64,000 nucleotides of DNA from Pusillimonas sp. T2. GTDB taxonomy: Bacteria > Pseudomonadota > Gammaproteobacteria > Burkholderiales > Burkholderiaceae_B. The notes under the pieces are model-generated. The model saw nothing but the letters and a program-made list of their open reading frames with translations. It was not told the DNA's origin and did no database searches. The DNA is taken from the NCBI RefSeq assembly GCF_002236805.1, contig NZ_NIQA01000002.1:362783-426782 (forward strand). The letters are read 5' to 3'. Shown piece by piece: positions 19,478 to 28,796 of the stretch. The stretch's first letter is position 1; the number at the start of each line of letters is the position of its first letter. The position numbers and the translations under genes are program-made.

Positions 19478-19490
19478 GGCACTACGTGCC
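19478..19490. promoter_or_regulatory. inverted repeat upstream of carboxylase operon
   Basis: GGCAC-TAC-GTGCC is a perfect 5-bp inverted repeat about 16 nt before the first ATG of the operon, overlapping its leader. A similar dyad, TGGCA-AAG-TGCCA, lies at 19548-19560. Confidence 0.3.
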
Positions 19491-19524
19491 GGTTAGAATC
19501 TGACCCACCCGGAGAACGATATAA

Positions 19525-19538
19525 GGTTTTCAAAAACC
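19525..19538. promoter_or_regulatory. candidate IclR-family operator
   Basis: GGTTTTCAAAAACC is an inverted repeat of two 6-bp arms in the IclR/carboxylase divergent region. Its AT-rich centre and GG/CC ends resemble known IclR-family operators in form. Assignment to the adjacent IclR protein is inference. Confidence 0.35.
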
Positions 19539-19582
19539 ATGACCTGCTGGCAAAGTGCCACAGCACCAGCACAGCACAAGAA

Positions 19583-19596
19583 CCTAGGTAAAAACC
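19583..19596. promoter_or_regulatory. CCTAGGTAAAAACC element, copy 1
   Basis: This 14-nt string recurs exactly at 31040-31053 in front of a thioesterase gene, where it is the core of a perfect palindrome. Here only the left half of the palindrome is complete. It lies between the divergent IclR and carboxylase genes. Confidence 0.35.
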
Positions 19597-19715
19597 CTTA
19601 AGATCCTTGTGTCAAGCGTGTCTCCAAGCGTTTTGTATTTTTTTCAATGTTGCCCAAGCCCGACGCAAGGTGCTAGCATCACCAAGCAAGTTTTCAACAG
19701 GTGAAAAGCGTCGCC

Positions 19716-20531
19716 ATGCGCGAATACAAAGTAAAAACCATTCGAGCACTCGATAGAGGGCTAGAGGTGCTGGACTATCTGCACCGTTCGCGCAACGCCA
19801 GCCTGCACGACCTGCACTTGGCCACCGGGCTACCCAAGGCCACGTTAACGCGGGTAATTGCAACGCTAGAGGCTCGCGGGCTGATCTGGCAACGGCTGGC
19901 CGACGGCGCCTTCATGGCCAGCCACACTTACCAGCCTAGGCCGCCGCAAGTCAACGACGAGAACTTTCTGGTCGAAGTAGCCTCCCCTATTCTTGAGCGG
20001 CTTTGCCAAAAGGTAAATTGGCCGTCCATTCTGGCTGTGCCCCGGCTGGACCACATGGAAGTCATTGAAACCAACAGCCCTCGCTCCTATTTCTCGCATA
20101 TTCCGCTGGGTCCCATCGGGTTTCGCGTCAATATGCTGCGCTCGGCCACCGGCCGCGCGTATCTGGCGTTTTGCAGCGAAGCAGAACGCGCGGCGGTGCT
20201 GCAACGCTTACGCACCAGCAACGAGCCCGGCAACTATCTGGCGCAACGCCCCGAAACGGTGATCGCCCTTCTCGAAGAGACCCGCAATCGCGGCTATGGC
20301 ATTCGGACTGAAGACTTTGGCGGGCACTATGACAAAACCCGGCGCGAATTCAACGACGGGCGCGATTCGATTGCAGTGCCGGTTTGGGCAGGGGAAGAGG
20401 TCGTGGCGGTGGTCAACCTGACCTGGATGCACAAAGTGGCCACGGTTGAACAAATGGTGAAAAAGCACCTGGCCCAGTTATCGCAGGCGGCACGTGAAAT
20501 TTCGGTCAGGCTGATGTCGCACGAGCAGTAG
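19716..20531 (+). CDS. IclR family transcriptional regulator
   Basis: This 271-residue regulator has an N-terminal winged helix-turn-helix (LHDLHLATGLPKATLTRVIATLEARGLI) and a C-terminal IclR effector domain ending in VVAVVNLTWMHKVATVEQM. It is divergent from the 11-gene carboxylase/transport operon and is the obvious candidate to control it in response to a small acid. I use ATG 19716; an in-frame GTG at 19701 lies directly on the AGG and leaves no room for a ribosome site. The intergenic region carries three inverted repeats that could be operators. Confidence 0.87.
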   Translation: MREYKVKTIRALDRGLEVLDYLHRSRNASLHDLHLATGLPKATLTRVIATLEARGLIWQRLADGAFMASHTYQPRPPQVNDENFLVEVASPILERLCQKVNWPSILAVPRLDHMEVIETNSPRSYFSHIPLGPIGFRVNMLRSATGRAYLAFCSEAERAAVLQRLRTSNEPGNYLAQRPETVIALLEETRNRGYGIRTEDFGGHYDKTRREFNDGRDSIAVPVWAGEEVVAVVNLTWMHKVATVEQMVKKHLAQLSQAAREISVRLMSHEQ

Positions 20532-20552
20532 GCACACCCCCAGCCCGCCGAT

Positions 20553-21539
20553 TTAATCGTGTGCGATGTCTACAACAACCGTTCCCAGCTTCTTACCCGA
20601 CTCGACCATTTGATGCGCGTTGACGATGTCTTCAAGCGCAAACCGACCAGCTACCGCATGACGCAGCGCCCCGTACTGCAACAACCCCGCGACCGTGTCC
20701 AGGCACGCTGCACGATCGGCAGCCGGCAGATCGTAGACCAAAAAGCAATGCAGGCTGTTCGAGTGCCACAGCAACGTGCGTAAATCGATGGGCAACACGC
20801 CTGTAGTGTTCGACCCATAACAAACATAGCGGCCGTGAGGCTTTAAAACATTTTCAGACAGCAACGCTGCGGTAGACGAAAAGTCCATGTCGATGATGAC
20901 GTCGACCCCATGCCCTTTGGTAAGCGCGAGCACTCGCGCGCCGACAGCCTCGGTTTTGTAATTGATAATTGCGTGCGCACCGGCCTGTTGTGCGTGTCCG
21001 GCCTTTTCGGGCGAACCTGCCGTGCCCAGCACCTGTGCACCCGCTTGCACAGCCAACTGCGTTACGTAATGACCCACAGCATTGCCTGCACCGGTCACCA
21101 ACACAGTTTGCCCGGCCAAGTTACCGGCCAACCGAATCGCCTGAACCGCAGTCAGCAACGGAATGCCGAAGCCGGCCGCAGATGCGAAGTCGACCGTATC
21201 GGGCAACAATACCGCTTGCGCATCGGGCAGCACGACATACTCGGCGGCTGTCCCCCAGGCGCGGGCCCACTGCGCATTCCAGACCCAAACCCGCTGCCCG
21301 AGACGCGCCGGATCAACGCCCGCCCCAACCTGGTCGATCACGCCCGCACCATCGCTATGCGGCACGATGCGCTCAAAATCGAGCGGGCGACGTTGACGAA
21401 ACTTGACGTCGGACGGATTGACCCCAGACGTATGCACCCGAACCCGGACCTCTCCGGGCCCGGCCTCGGGTTGGGGCAAATCACCCACCGACAATACATC
21501 GGCGGCCGCACCATTTTGCGTATACCAGGCAGCTTTCAA
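20553..21539 (-). CDS. NADPH:quinone reductase-like MDR family oxidoreductase
   Basis: This 328-residue medium-chain dehydrogenase/reductase has an N-terminal GroES-like domain (PGEVRVRVHTSGVNPSDVKFRQ) and a cofactor domain with VLVTGAGNAVGHYVTQLA. No zinc-binding Cys cluster is visible, which fits the quinone oxidoreductase/zeta-crystallin branch. It lies 27 nt after the second cyanophycin synthetase on the same strand and may be cotranscribed, though no functional link is known. It is convergent with the IclR gene. Confidence 0.82.
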   Translation of the reverse strand: MKAAWYTQNGAAADVLSVGDLPQPEAGPGEVRVRVHTSGVNPSDVKFRQRRPLDFERIVPHSDGAGVIDQVGAGVDPARLGQRVWVWNAQWARAWGTAAEYVVLPDAQAVLLPDTVDFASAAGFGIPLLTAVQAIRLAGNLAGQTVLVTGAGNAVGHYVTQLAVQAGAQVLGTAGSPEKAGHAQQAGAHAIINYKTEAVGARVLALTKGHGVDVIIDMDFSSTAALLSENVLKPHGRYVCYGSNTTGVLPIDLRTLLWHSNSLHCFLVYDLPAADRAACLDTVAGLLQYGALRHAVAGRFALEDIVNAHQMVESGKKLGTVVVDIAHD

Positions 21540-21566
21540 AACGTTTCCCTTGTCGTTGTATAACGA

Positions 21567-24143
21567 TCAGGCCGCCTCAGCCACCCTGCGGGCAATATGT
21601 GCCAATGCTTCTTCAACCTGATCAATCAGTATCAGACACAAGTCACCCGCCTTCAAACGCTCCAAAGCCAGATCGATAGCGACGAATTCGCCGTGAATTT
21701 CATCAACCTTTTGCGCACGCTTGGCACCCGCCAACCCCTGACGCAACAAGGCGACCACTTCACCTTCGGCGCGGCCACGCTGACACATGTCCTCGTAAAG
21801 AATAACCTCGTCAAAGGCATCACCCAAAATCTCGGTTTGACGGGTAATGTCTTCGTCGCGCCGATCGCCAGCGCCACTGATGACGACACTGCGATGCGTT
21901 GCAGGCAACTGGTCAACAGCCTGCACCAGGGCCAGCATTGCATCGGGGTTGTGCCCATAATCGGCAATCACGGTCGCGCCGTTATAGCTGAACATGTTGA
22001 ATCGACCAGGCGCGGTTTGCGCATCGTTGACGAACGACGCCAGACCTTTTTGCATATCTTCGAAGGACAAGCCCAACGCCCAGGCCGCCGCCATCGCAGC
22101 CATGGCGTTTTCAACCTGAAAGCCAATACGCCCATTCTGGGTCAGCGGAATGCCTGACAACGCGAAACTTTGCTCTGAAGCACCCTCGGCCAGAATAATG
22201 CGCCCAGGCTCGACGAATACCACCCGCTGACCTTGCGCGCGATGCGTGGCCAGCACAGGGTGAGACGGATCGGTTGAAAAAAAGATCACTTGGCCGGGGC
22301 AAGTGGCGGCCATCGCTGCGACGATCGGGTCGGCCGCGTTCAACACCGCGGTTCCGGTGGGTGCGACATTCTCGACCACCACACGCTTCACGGCGGCCAA
22401 GTCTTCGACCGTAGTGATGTAATTGAGCCCCAGATGATCGCCCACGCCGATGTTGGTCACCACGGCGACGTCGCATCGATCGAAGGCCAATCCTTCACGC
22501 AAAATCCCCCCGCGTGCTGTTTCGAACACTGCGGCATCTACGTAAGGATGCAGCAACACATGCCGTGCACTACGCGGCCCGCTGCAATCGCCCGTATCAA
22601 TACACTGGTTGCCGACATAAACGCCGTCAGAGTTGGTCATACCGACACACTTGCCGGTAACCCCCAACAAATGGGCGATTAAACGGGTCGTCGTCGTTTT
22701 ACCATTGGTGCCAGCCACGGCGGTTACCGGGACGCGACCTGTTTCACCCTCGGCGAACATCGCATCAATAATCGATTCGCCCACAGGACGGGGCTTGCCA
22801 AACGAGGGCGCCAGATGCATGCGTAAACCCGGCGCTGCATTAACTTCGACAATACAGCCGTTCTCTTGTGTCAGGGGTTCGAAAACGTTTTGCGCCACCA
22901 GATCAATGCCGCAGATATCAAGACCTACCATACGGGCAGCCGCGACGGCCACCTCGGCCAGCTCGGGGTGCACCTGGTCGGTGACATCGGTGGCACTGCC
23001 ACCGGTGCTAAGGTTGGCGTTATTACGCAAGGTAACCAAGACGCCGTTTTCGGGAATTGAATCGGGTGTATAGCCTTGCCGGGCCATGGTTGAAAGAGCG
23101 ATTTCATCACCCAGGCGAATACGCGTTAAAGACGTACCATGGCCTTCGCCACGCGCTGGATCGGCATTGACGGCTTCAACCAGCTCGGCAATGCTGCGCA
23201 CGCCATCGCCAATCACTTGCGGCGGGTCGCGTCGGGCCGCAGCCACCAACTGATTGCCGACGACCAACAACCGGAAGTCGTGCCCGGGGAAATAGCGCTC
23301 AACAATGACATCATTGCAAATGTCGACCGCAACGTGAAAGGCCTGCAAAACGGCTTCCTGGGTTTGCAAATTAACCGCAACCCCCTTGCCCTGATTACCG
23401 TCGCGCGGCTTGACGACCACAGGCAAGCCTACACTCTGTGCCGCCGCCCAGGCCTGGTCCGCATCTTGAACGATACGACCCTCGGGTACCGAAATACCTG
23501 CCGACGCCAAAAGTCGTTTCGTCAGCGCCTTGTCTTGTGCGATAGCCTCAGCAATGGCACTGGTGCGGTCGGTTTCAGCCGCCTGAATACGCCGCTGGCG
23601 ACGCCCCCAGCCGAACTGCACAAGACTACCTTGGGTGAGGCGATGATACGGAATGCCGCGGCGTTGTGCGGCCTGAACAATGGCCCCAGTACTGGGGCCC
23701 AAGCGTACATCCTCGTCCATTTCGCGCAAGCGCGCCAACACCAGCGCCAGATCGAACGGTTTGTCGGCCAACGCAGCGTTGCACAAATCACGCGCGTCAT
23801 CGAGCGCCTGACGACCGACCTCTTCCTCGGTGTACTCGACAATGACCTGATAAACACCTGGTTCGAAGGTGGGGGCAACCCGGCAAAAAGAAACCGGACA
23901 CCCGGCTAACGCCTGCAATCGCAATGCCGCACTGGCCAGAACATGCGCCATCGATAACGGCTGCTCTTGCCCCGCCGGCTTCAGCAGATCGATCTCCGGG
24001 AAGCGGGCGCGAATGCGCACTTCGAAACCATCCAAGGCTTCGATATCCTGCTCTTGCGAATCGCAAGCGACCACCGCCTCGACAGAGGTCTGCCGACCCC
24101 AGAGATTTGGGCCGCGCAATGCCCTGATACGTGTAATTTCCAT
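21567..24143 (-). CDS. cphA: cyanophycin synthetase, full-length copy
   Basis: CphA polymerises Asp and Arg into cyanophycin without ribosomes. In this 858-residue copy the N-terminal domain starts MEITRIRALRGPNLWG. The ATP-grasp domain follows (GLPVVVKPRDGNQGKGV and VERYFPGHDFRLLVVGNQLVAA), and then a Mur-ligase-like domain with P-loop VAGTNGKTTTTRL near residue 478, a complete Mur C-lobe (TAPGRFNMFSYNGATVIADYGHNPDAM) and the end. All three catalytic modules are intact. It follows the shorter paralogue by 15 nt. No cyanophycinase gene is within the window. Confidence 0.94.
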   Translation of the reverse strand: MEITRIRALRGPNLWGRQTSVEAVVACDSQEQDIEALDGFEVRIRARFPEIDLLKPAGQEQPLSMAHVLASAALRLQALAGCPVSFCRVAPTFEPGVYQVIVEYTEEEVGRQALDDARDLCNAALADKPFDLALVLARLREMDEDVRLGPSTGAIVQAAQRRGIPYHRLTQGSLVQFGWGRRQRRIQAAETDRTSAIAEAIAQDKALTKRLLASAGISVPEGRIVQDADQAWAAAQSVGLPVVVKPRDGNQGKGVAVNLQTQEAVLQAFHVAVDICNDVIVERYFPGHDFRLLVVGNQLVAAARRDPPQVIGDGVRSIAELVEAVNADPARGEGHGTSLTRIRLGDEIALSTMARQGYTPDSIPENGVLVTLRNNANLSTGGSATDVTDQVHPELAEVAVAAARMVGLDICGIDLVAQNVFEPLTQENGCIVEVNAAPGLRMHLAPSFGKPRPVGESIIDAMFAEGETGRVPVTAVAGTNGKTTTTRLIAHLLGVTGKCVGMTNSDGVYVGNQCIDTGDCSGPRSARHVLLHPYVDAAVFETARGGILREGLAFDRCDVAVVTNIGVGDHLGLNYITTVEDLAAVKRVVVENVAPTGTAVLNAADPIVAAMAATCPGQVIFFSTDPSHPVLATHRAQGQRVVFVEPGRIILAEGASEQSFALSGIPLTQNGRIGFQVENAMAAMAAAWALGLSFEDMQKGLASFVNDAQTAPGRFNMFSYNGATVIADYGHNPDAMLALVQAVDQLPATHRSVVISGAGDRRDEDITRQTEILGDAFDEVILYEDMCQRGRAEGEVVALLRQGLAGAKRAQKVDEIHGEFVAIDLALERLKAGDLCLILIDQVEEALAHIARRVAEAA

Positions 24144-24158
24144 CGACCACTTACCCCG

Positions 24159-26372
24159 TCAAGGATGAACGGACGGCGAAACAGCCGATCCGCTTTGAAC
24201 CATGCCTTCGGAAGCGGCATGCCCATAGGTTTGAATACCAGCACGAATGACCTCGGTTTGTACGCCTAACGACCACGCTGCGGCCACTGCTGCCAGTACG
24301 GACTGCGTCAATACCGGCGAAGTTGCCCCATCGATCACAGGCACCATCGCCAGCTCGGTCAACACAGACTGCTCGGCGCCATCCAGCATGAGGATCCAAC
24401 CGTCTTTTGCGACTACTGCCCGACCGCTGTTGGCGCGGTGCGCAACAATAGCCTCACTGCCCGCCGACATGCCAAACAGCACAACGCTGCCATCGCACAG
24501 ATCGGCCATTTCAAGAACAGCCGGATCATCGGCATTCAGCACCGCCACGCCATGCTTCTGCACCACATCGATCTGGGTGCGATACACCTTGAACAATTGG
24601 TCGGCATCTTCAATATACAAATCAGGTAAGGTTTCGCCTGCTTCGATGCCAGTTACCACGCCTACCCGGCAACGTTCGTAGGCCAGCCCCTCGGTCAGAA
24701 TGGTTCGGGCGCCATTTTCTACGACAGCTGCCTGAACAGCCGGGTTCAGCAAAATCCGGCGCGCGCAATCCCAACCATCACAGTCGTCTGCGCTAACCAG
24801 GCGGCGATCAAATACCAAGCCATCGCTACACGCAAGCCCGACGTAATAACCCTGCAAACGCAGCAAATGCGTCAAGATGCGCGACACCGTCGTTTTACCG
24901 CGGCTGCCGGTGATCCCCACCACTGGAATCTGGCCATTGGCGTCGCCTGGAAACAGATGGTTGATAATGGCCTCGCCAACGGGCTGGGCCTCGCCGGCAG
25001 AAGGCTTAAGGTGCATCAACAACCCCGGCCCCGCATTGACTTCGACAATGGCGCCGCCCTGCCCAGACAAAGGCAGCGCAATATCGCTGACGACCAGATC
25101 AATACCGGCGATGTCCAACCCCACCGCCCGCGCGGCAAGCACAACCAAATCACGGGTTGTGGGGTGTACCTTGTCGGTAACGTCAATCGAGACATTGCCA
25201 TTGCGTTGAATGAGGACACGCTTGCCTGCGGCAGGCACCGACTGGGCGTTATACCCCTGACGACCAATTTCAAGACGTGCCGCCGAGTCGAGGCGTACGA
25301 TATTCAGGGGCTGAGTTTCATCACGACCACGACGCGGGTCAGCATTGATCTGAAGCTCAATTAAAGCCTCGATGGTATTGACGCCATCACCTACCACGCT
25401 TACCGCGTCACCACGGGCGGCAGCCACCATCTGGTCGCCCACAACCAGTAGACGGTGCTCATCGCCAGGAATAAAGCGCTCGACCAGCACGCCGCTACCT
25501 TCATCAACCGCTACGGCGTATGCCGTTTCAATTTCCTCGCGCGTGGTCAGGTTGGTAAAAACACCACGGCCGTGATTGCCGTCGGTCGGCTTGACCACCA
25601 CCGGCAACCCCAGATCCGTCGCCACCTCCCAGGCCTGATCCACGGTGTCGACTTCTTGCCCCTCGGGCACCGGGACACCGCAACGACCCAAAATTTTGCG
25701 CGTGAGATCTTTATTACCTGCAACGCCCTCTGCAATCGCGCTGGTCTGGTCGGTTTCTGCTGTCCAGATACGACGTTGCGCGGCACCGTAACCCAGCTGT
25801 ACCAGGTTGTGCTCGTCGCTTAAGCGAATCATGGGAATGTCGCGATCATCGGCGGCATTGACGATGGCCTCGGTACTTGGCCCCAACCGCAAATCGGCCG
25901 CAATGTCGCGCAATTTCTCGACAACAGCATCGACATCGTAGGGGTGGTCTTCGATGGCCGCCATAACCAGGTCACGCGCGGCCAATACGGCTTCGCGGGT
26001 CAGGGGCTCGCACCAAGCGCGAACCACTACCTTGTAAACGCCCCGCACCGAGGTTTCGCGCGCGCGGCCCAGGCCACCCGGGAAACCCGCCAACGTTTGC
26101 AACTCGAGCGCCACATGCTCAAGGATGTGCGCCGGCCACGTACCATCGCGTAACCGTTGTAAAAAACCACCACGTTCACCGACACTGCAACGGTGCTCAA
26201 CCAGCCCGGGCAACCATGTCGCCAGACGGTCGTTAAAGCCAGGTAAGAGGTTGGAGGGGTAATCTTCGAGCTCGCCGATATCGACCCAAACTTCAAGCAA
26301 AGGTCTATACGCCCAGATACTGGGGCCGCGCAAAGAAAACATCCGAAGGATATTGATCTGTTTTCTGGACAT
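24159..26372 (-). CDS. cphA': cyanophycin synthetase, short paralogue lacking the Mur C-lobe
   Basis: This 737-residue paralogue shares the N-terminal domain (MFSLRGPSIWAYRPLLEVWVD), ATP-grasp (GLPVVVKPTDGNHGRGV; VERFIPGDEHRLLVVGDQMVAA) and the Mur-like P-loop domain (VVGITGSRGKTTVSRIL, near 487). It stops after VIRAGIQTYGHAASEGM, just where the full-length copy enters its Mur C-terminal lobe. The shortened form matches what is known of the cphA'/cphA pairs of betaproteobacteria. I chose ATG 26372 (MSRKQINILRMFS) because the alignable family start is there; a longer in-frame extension to 26465 covers the promoter. Which polymerisation step each copy performs is not shown by sequence. Confidence 0.9.
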   Translation of the reverse strand: MSRKQINILRMFSLRGPSIWAYRPLLEVWVDIGELEDYPSNLLPGFNDRLATWLPGLVEHRCSVGERGGFLQRLRDGTWPAHILEHVALELQTLAGFPGGLGRARETSVRGVYKVVVRAWCEPLTREAVLAARDLVMAAIEDHPYDVDAVVEKLRDIAADLRLGPSTEAIVNAADDRDIPMIRLSDEHNLVQLGYGAAQRRIWTAETDQTSAIAEGVAGNKDLTRKILGRCGVPVPEGQEVDTVDQAWEVATDLGLPVVVKPTDGNHGRGVFTNLTTREEIETAYAVAVDEGSGVLVERFIPGDEHRLLVVGDQMVAAARGDAVSVVGDGVNTIEALIELQINADPRRGRDETQPLNIVRLDSAARLEIGRQGYNAQSVPAAGKRVLIQRNGNVSIDVTDKVHPTTRDLVVLAARAVGLDIAGIDLVVSDIALPLSGQGGAIVEVNAGPGLLMHLKPSAGEAQPVGEAIINHLFPGDANGQIPVVGITGSRGKTTVSRILTHLLRLQGYYVGLACSDGLVFDRRLVSADDCDGWDCARRILLNPAVQAAVVENGARTILTEGLAYERCRVGVVTGIEAGETLPDLYIEDADQLFKVYRTQIDVVQKHGVAVLNADDPAVLEMADLCDGSVVLFGMSAGSEAIVAHRANSGRAVVAKDGWILMLDGAEQSVLTELAMVPVIDGATSPVLTQSVLAAVAAAWSLGVQTEVIRAGIQTYGHAASEGMVQSGSAVSPSVHP

Positions 26373-26433
26373 GAGAAAAAGCCGGAGGACGGCAAAAGAG
26401 ATACGCTGGAACCCAGAGAATTCTGGTGCACAA

Positions 26434-26462
26434 ATTAGACTCCTGCCGCAGCAACTGTGCAA
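26434..26462 (-). promoter_or_regulatory. probable promoter of the cphA'-cphA operon
   Basis: On the minus strand TTGCAC (26462-26457) is followed after exactly 17 nt by TCTAAT (26439-26434), a 5/6 match to the -10 box. Transcription would start near 26427, giving a leader of about 55 nt to the chosen ATG. Confidence 0.5.
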
Positions 26463-26470
26463 CAAAATAC

Positions 26471-26495
26471 TCGCGCCAGATCACGTCTGACGCGA
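26471..26495. promoter_or_regulatory. 25-bp interrupted palindrome in the divergent cph region
   Basis: TCGCG-c-CAGA, the loop TCACG and TCTG-a-CGCGA form a dyad with 9 paired positions and one mismatch. It lies just upstream of the predicted -35 of cphA' and about 65 nt before the divergent ABC transporter gene, so one regulator could control both directions. Confidence 0.4.
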
Positions 26496-26558
26496 TAATG
26501 TCGCAAATCTGCATAAACCCGCCCTTTGCTCTGGTCTTCGCCGCCTCACGCTCCTTTC

Positions 26559-28796
26559 ATGACTGCTCCCACCTCTATAACCTTGCCCGTTGCCGGGCAG
26601 TACACGCGCGAATGGCTCGACCAGATCCAGACGAAACTCCTGGCTGATGAACGCCTGATCGGCTGGATGGCCCTTGATCTGGACACAGACATGGCATTCC
26701 GGGCCGGCATCTTGGTGCTGACCAATCAACGCCTGCTCTCACGACACGCGGAACAGGCCGATTGGGACGCACACACGCTGTCATCCGAAAGCCAGCTCGA
26801 CCATGTCGACCAGCACGGCGTAGGTCATATCAACCTACACAATGGCAAGGCCACCACAGGCCGGTGGCACTACACGCTAAGCCAGGGGCCGGCGGCAAGG
26901 CATTTGCTTGACCAGTTTGCAGCCTTCAAGCACGGCCACCCCGTCGCAGACACTGCGACAGCCCAACCCGAGGTGACCGCACCCGCTAACCTCGTCAGCC
27001 CGCCTTCAACCTGGGCGCTGTTCCGGCTGTGGCGCTTTGCCCGGCCCTACCAATGGCCTTTATTCATCGGGTTTGTGCTGACTATCACTTCAACAGCCGC
27101 CGCGTTGGTCCCCCCCTATCTGACCATGCCGCTGATGGACAAGGTGCTCATCCCTTTCCAGAATGGCGTACCTATCGACTGGACCCTGGTCAAATACTAC
27201 CTTGGGGGTCTGCTGCTGGCGTCGTTGCTTGCCTGGGTACTGGGCTGGGGCCGCACCTACCTGCTGGCCAAAGTCAGCGAACGCATCGGCGCCGACCTGC
27301 GCACCACCGCCTATCAACACTTGCAAACCCTGTCGCTGCAATACTTTGGCGGCAAACGGACAGGCGACCTGATTTCCCGCATCGGTTCAGAGTCTGACCG
27401 GCTCTGCGTTTTTCTGTCGCTGCACCTGCTCGATTTTTTAACCGACGTCCTGATGATCGTCATGACGGCCATCATTTTGTTCTCGATCAACCCTTGGCTG
27501 GCGGTGGTCACGCTGATTCCGCTGCCCTTCATTGCCTGGCTGATTCATCTGGTACGCGACCGGCTGCGCCATGGTTTCGAACGTGCCGACCGGGTCTGGT
27601 CAGAACTGACCAACGTACTGACCGATACCATTCCCGGCATTCGCGTGGTCAAGGCCTTCGCCCAAGAAAAACGCGAAGTGCAACGGTTTCGCGATGCCAA
27701 CGACCGCAACCTGGTCATTAACGATCGGGTCAACCGTTTATGGGCGCTGTTCTCACCCACCGTCACTTTCCTGACCGAAATCGGTTTGTTGGTCGTGTGG
27801 GGCTTTGGCATATGGCTGGTTTCGGTTGAAGAAATCACGGTGGGGGTACTGACCGCCTTCCTGACCTATATCAGCCGGTTCTATATCCGGCTCGATGCCA
27901 TGAGCCGGATCGTGTCGCACACCCAGCGCGCTGCAGCAGGCGCCAAGCGTATTTTCGACATTCTCGATCATGTTTCAAGCGTCCCAGAGCCCATCAAACC
28001 CAAGCACCTCGCCCGCGTCGAGGGCGGGTTGCAACTGAACCGCATCGGCTTTCGTTACGGCAGCCGACAAGTCATTCATAATCTCAGCCTAGATATTCGG
28101 CCCGGCGAAATGATTGGCCTGGTCGGTCATAGCGGTTCAGGCAAAAGTACGCTGGTCAACCTGATCTGTCGCTTCTACGACGTGACAGAAGGCAGTGTCC
28201 GCATCGACGGGGTCGACATCCGCGACCTGCCCATCGCCGAGTACCGGCGCCACATTGGTCTGGTCCTGCAAGAGCCCTTCCTGTTTTTTGGCACCATTGC
28301 CGAGAACATTGCCTATGGCAAGCCCGAGGCCTCGCGCGAGGACATCATTGCTGCAGCCAAGGCGGCACATGCTCACGAGTTCATTTTGCGACTGCCCCAT
28401 GGCTACGACTCGCTGGTCGGCGAGCGTGGTCAGGCACTCTCCGGCGGCGAACGCCAGCGTATTTCCATCGCGCGCGCGTTGCTTATTGATCCGCGCATCC
28501 TCATTCTTGACGAAGCCACGTCGTCGGTCGACACGAGCACTGAGAAAGAAATCCAGACAGCCCTGGACAACCTGGTCAAAGGCCGCACAACCATTTCTAT
28601 CGCCCATCGCCTCAGCACGTTGCGCAAGGCCGATCGCCTGGTCGTCATGGACAAGGGACAGGTCGTAGAAACTGGCCGTCACGACGACTTGCTGGCCAAA
28701 AACGGCGCCTACGCCCGCCTGTATCACGCGCAATCACAACTCAACGATCTTCAACCGGCATCGGCCGGCAGCGAACGCCATGACAACGACGACTAA
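26559..28796 (+). CDS. cyanophycin-associated ABC transporter (fused permease-ATPase)
   Basis: This 745-residue half-transporter has about 150 N-terminal residues with no recognised export domain. A six-helix type I exporter domain follows at about 160-460, then an ATPase with Walker A GHSGSGKST (about 522), LSGGERQR (about 626), Walker B ILILDEATSSVD and an H-loop IAHRLS. Such genes sit beside cphA in many betaproteobacteria and are named after that association; the cargo is unknown. The next gene, DUF1854, overlaps it by 17 nt, so they form an operon. ATG 26559 is used; the ribosome site is weak and an upstream TTG at 26526 is the alternative. Confidence 0.86.
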   Translation: MTAPTSITLPVAGQYTREWLDQIQTKLLADERLIGWMALDLDTDMAFRAGILVLTNQRLLSRHAEQADWDAHTLSSESQLDHVDQHGVGHINLHNGKATTGRWHYTLSQGPAARHLLDQFAAFKHGHPVADTATAQPEVTAPANLVSPPSTWALFRLWRFARPYQWPLFIGFVLTITSTAAALVPPYLTMPLMDKVLIPFQNGVPIDWTLVKYYLGGLLLASLLAWVLGWGRTYLLAKVSERIGADLRTTAYQHLQTLSLQYFGGKRTGDLISRIGSESDRLCVFLSLHLLDFLTDVLMIVMTAIILFSINPWLAVVTLIPLPFIAWLIHLVRDRLRHGFERADRVWSELTNVLTDTIPGIRVVKAFAQEKREVQRFRDANDRNLVINDRVNRLWALFSPTVTFLTEIGLLVVWGFGIWLVSVEEITVGVLTAFLTYISRFYIRLDAMSRIVSHTQRAAAGAKRIFDILDHVSSVPEPIKPKHLARVEGGLQLNRIGFRYGSRQVIHNLSLDIRPGEMIGLVGHSGSGKSTLVNLICRFYDVTEGSVRIDGVDIRDLPIAEYRRHIGLVLQEPFLFFGTIAENIAYGKPEASREDIIAAAKAAHAHEFILRLPHGYDSLVGERGQALSGGERQRISIARALLIDPRILILDEATSSVDTSTEKEIQTALDNLVKGRTTISIAHRLSTLRKADRLVVMDKGQVVETGRHDDLLAKNGAYARLYHAQSQLNDLQPASAGSERHDNDD

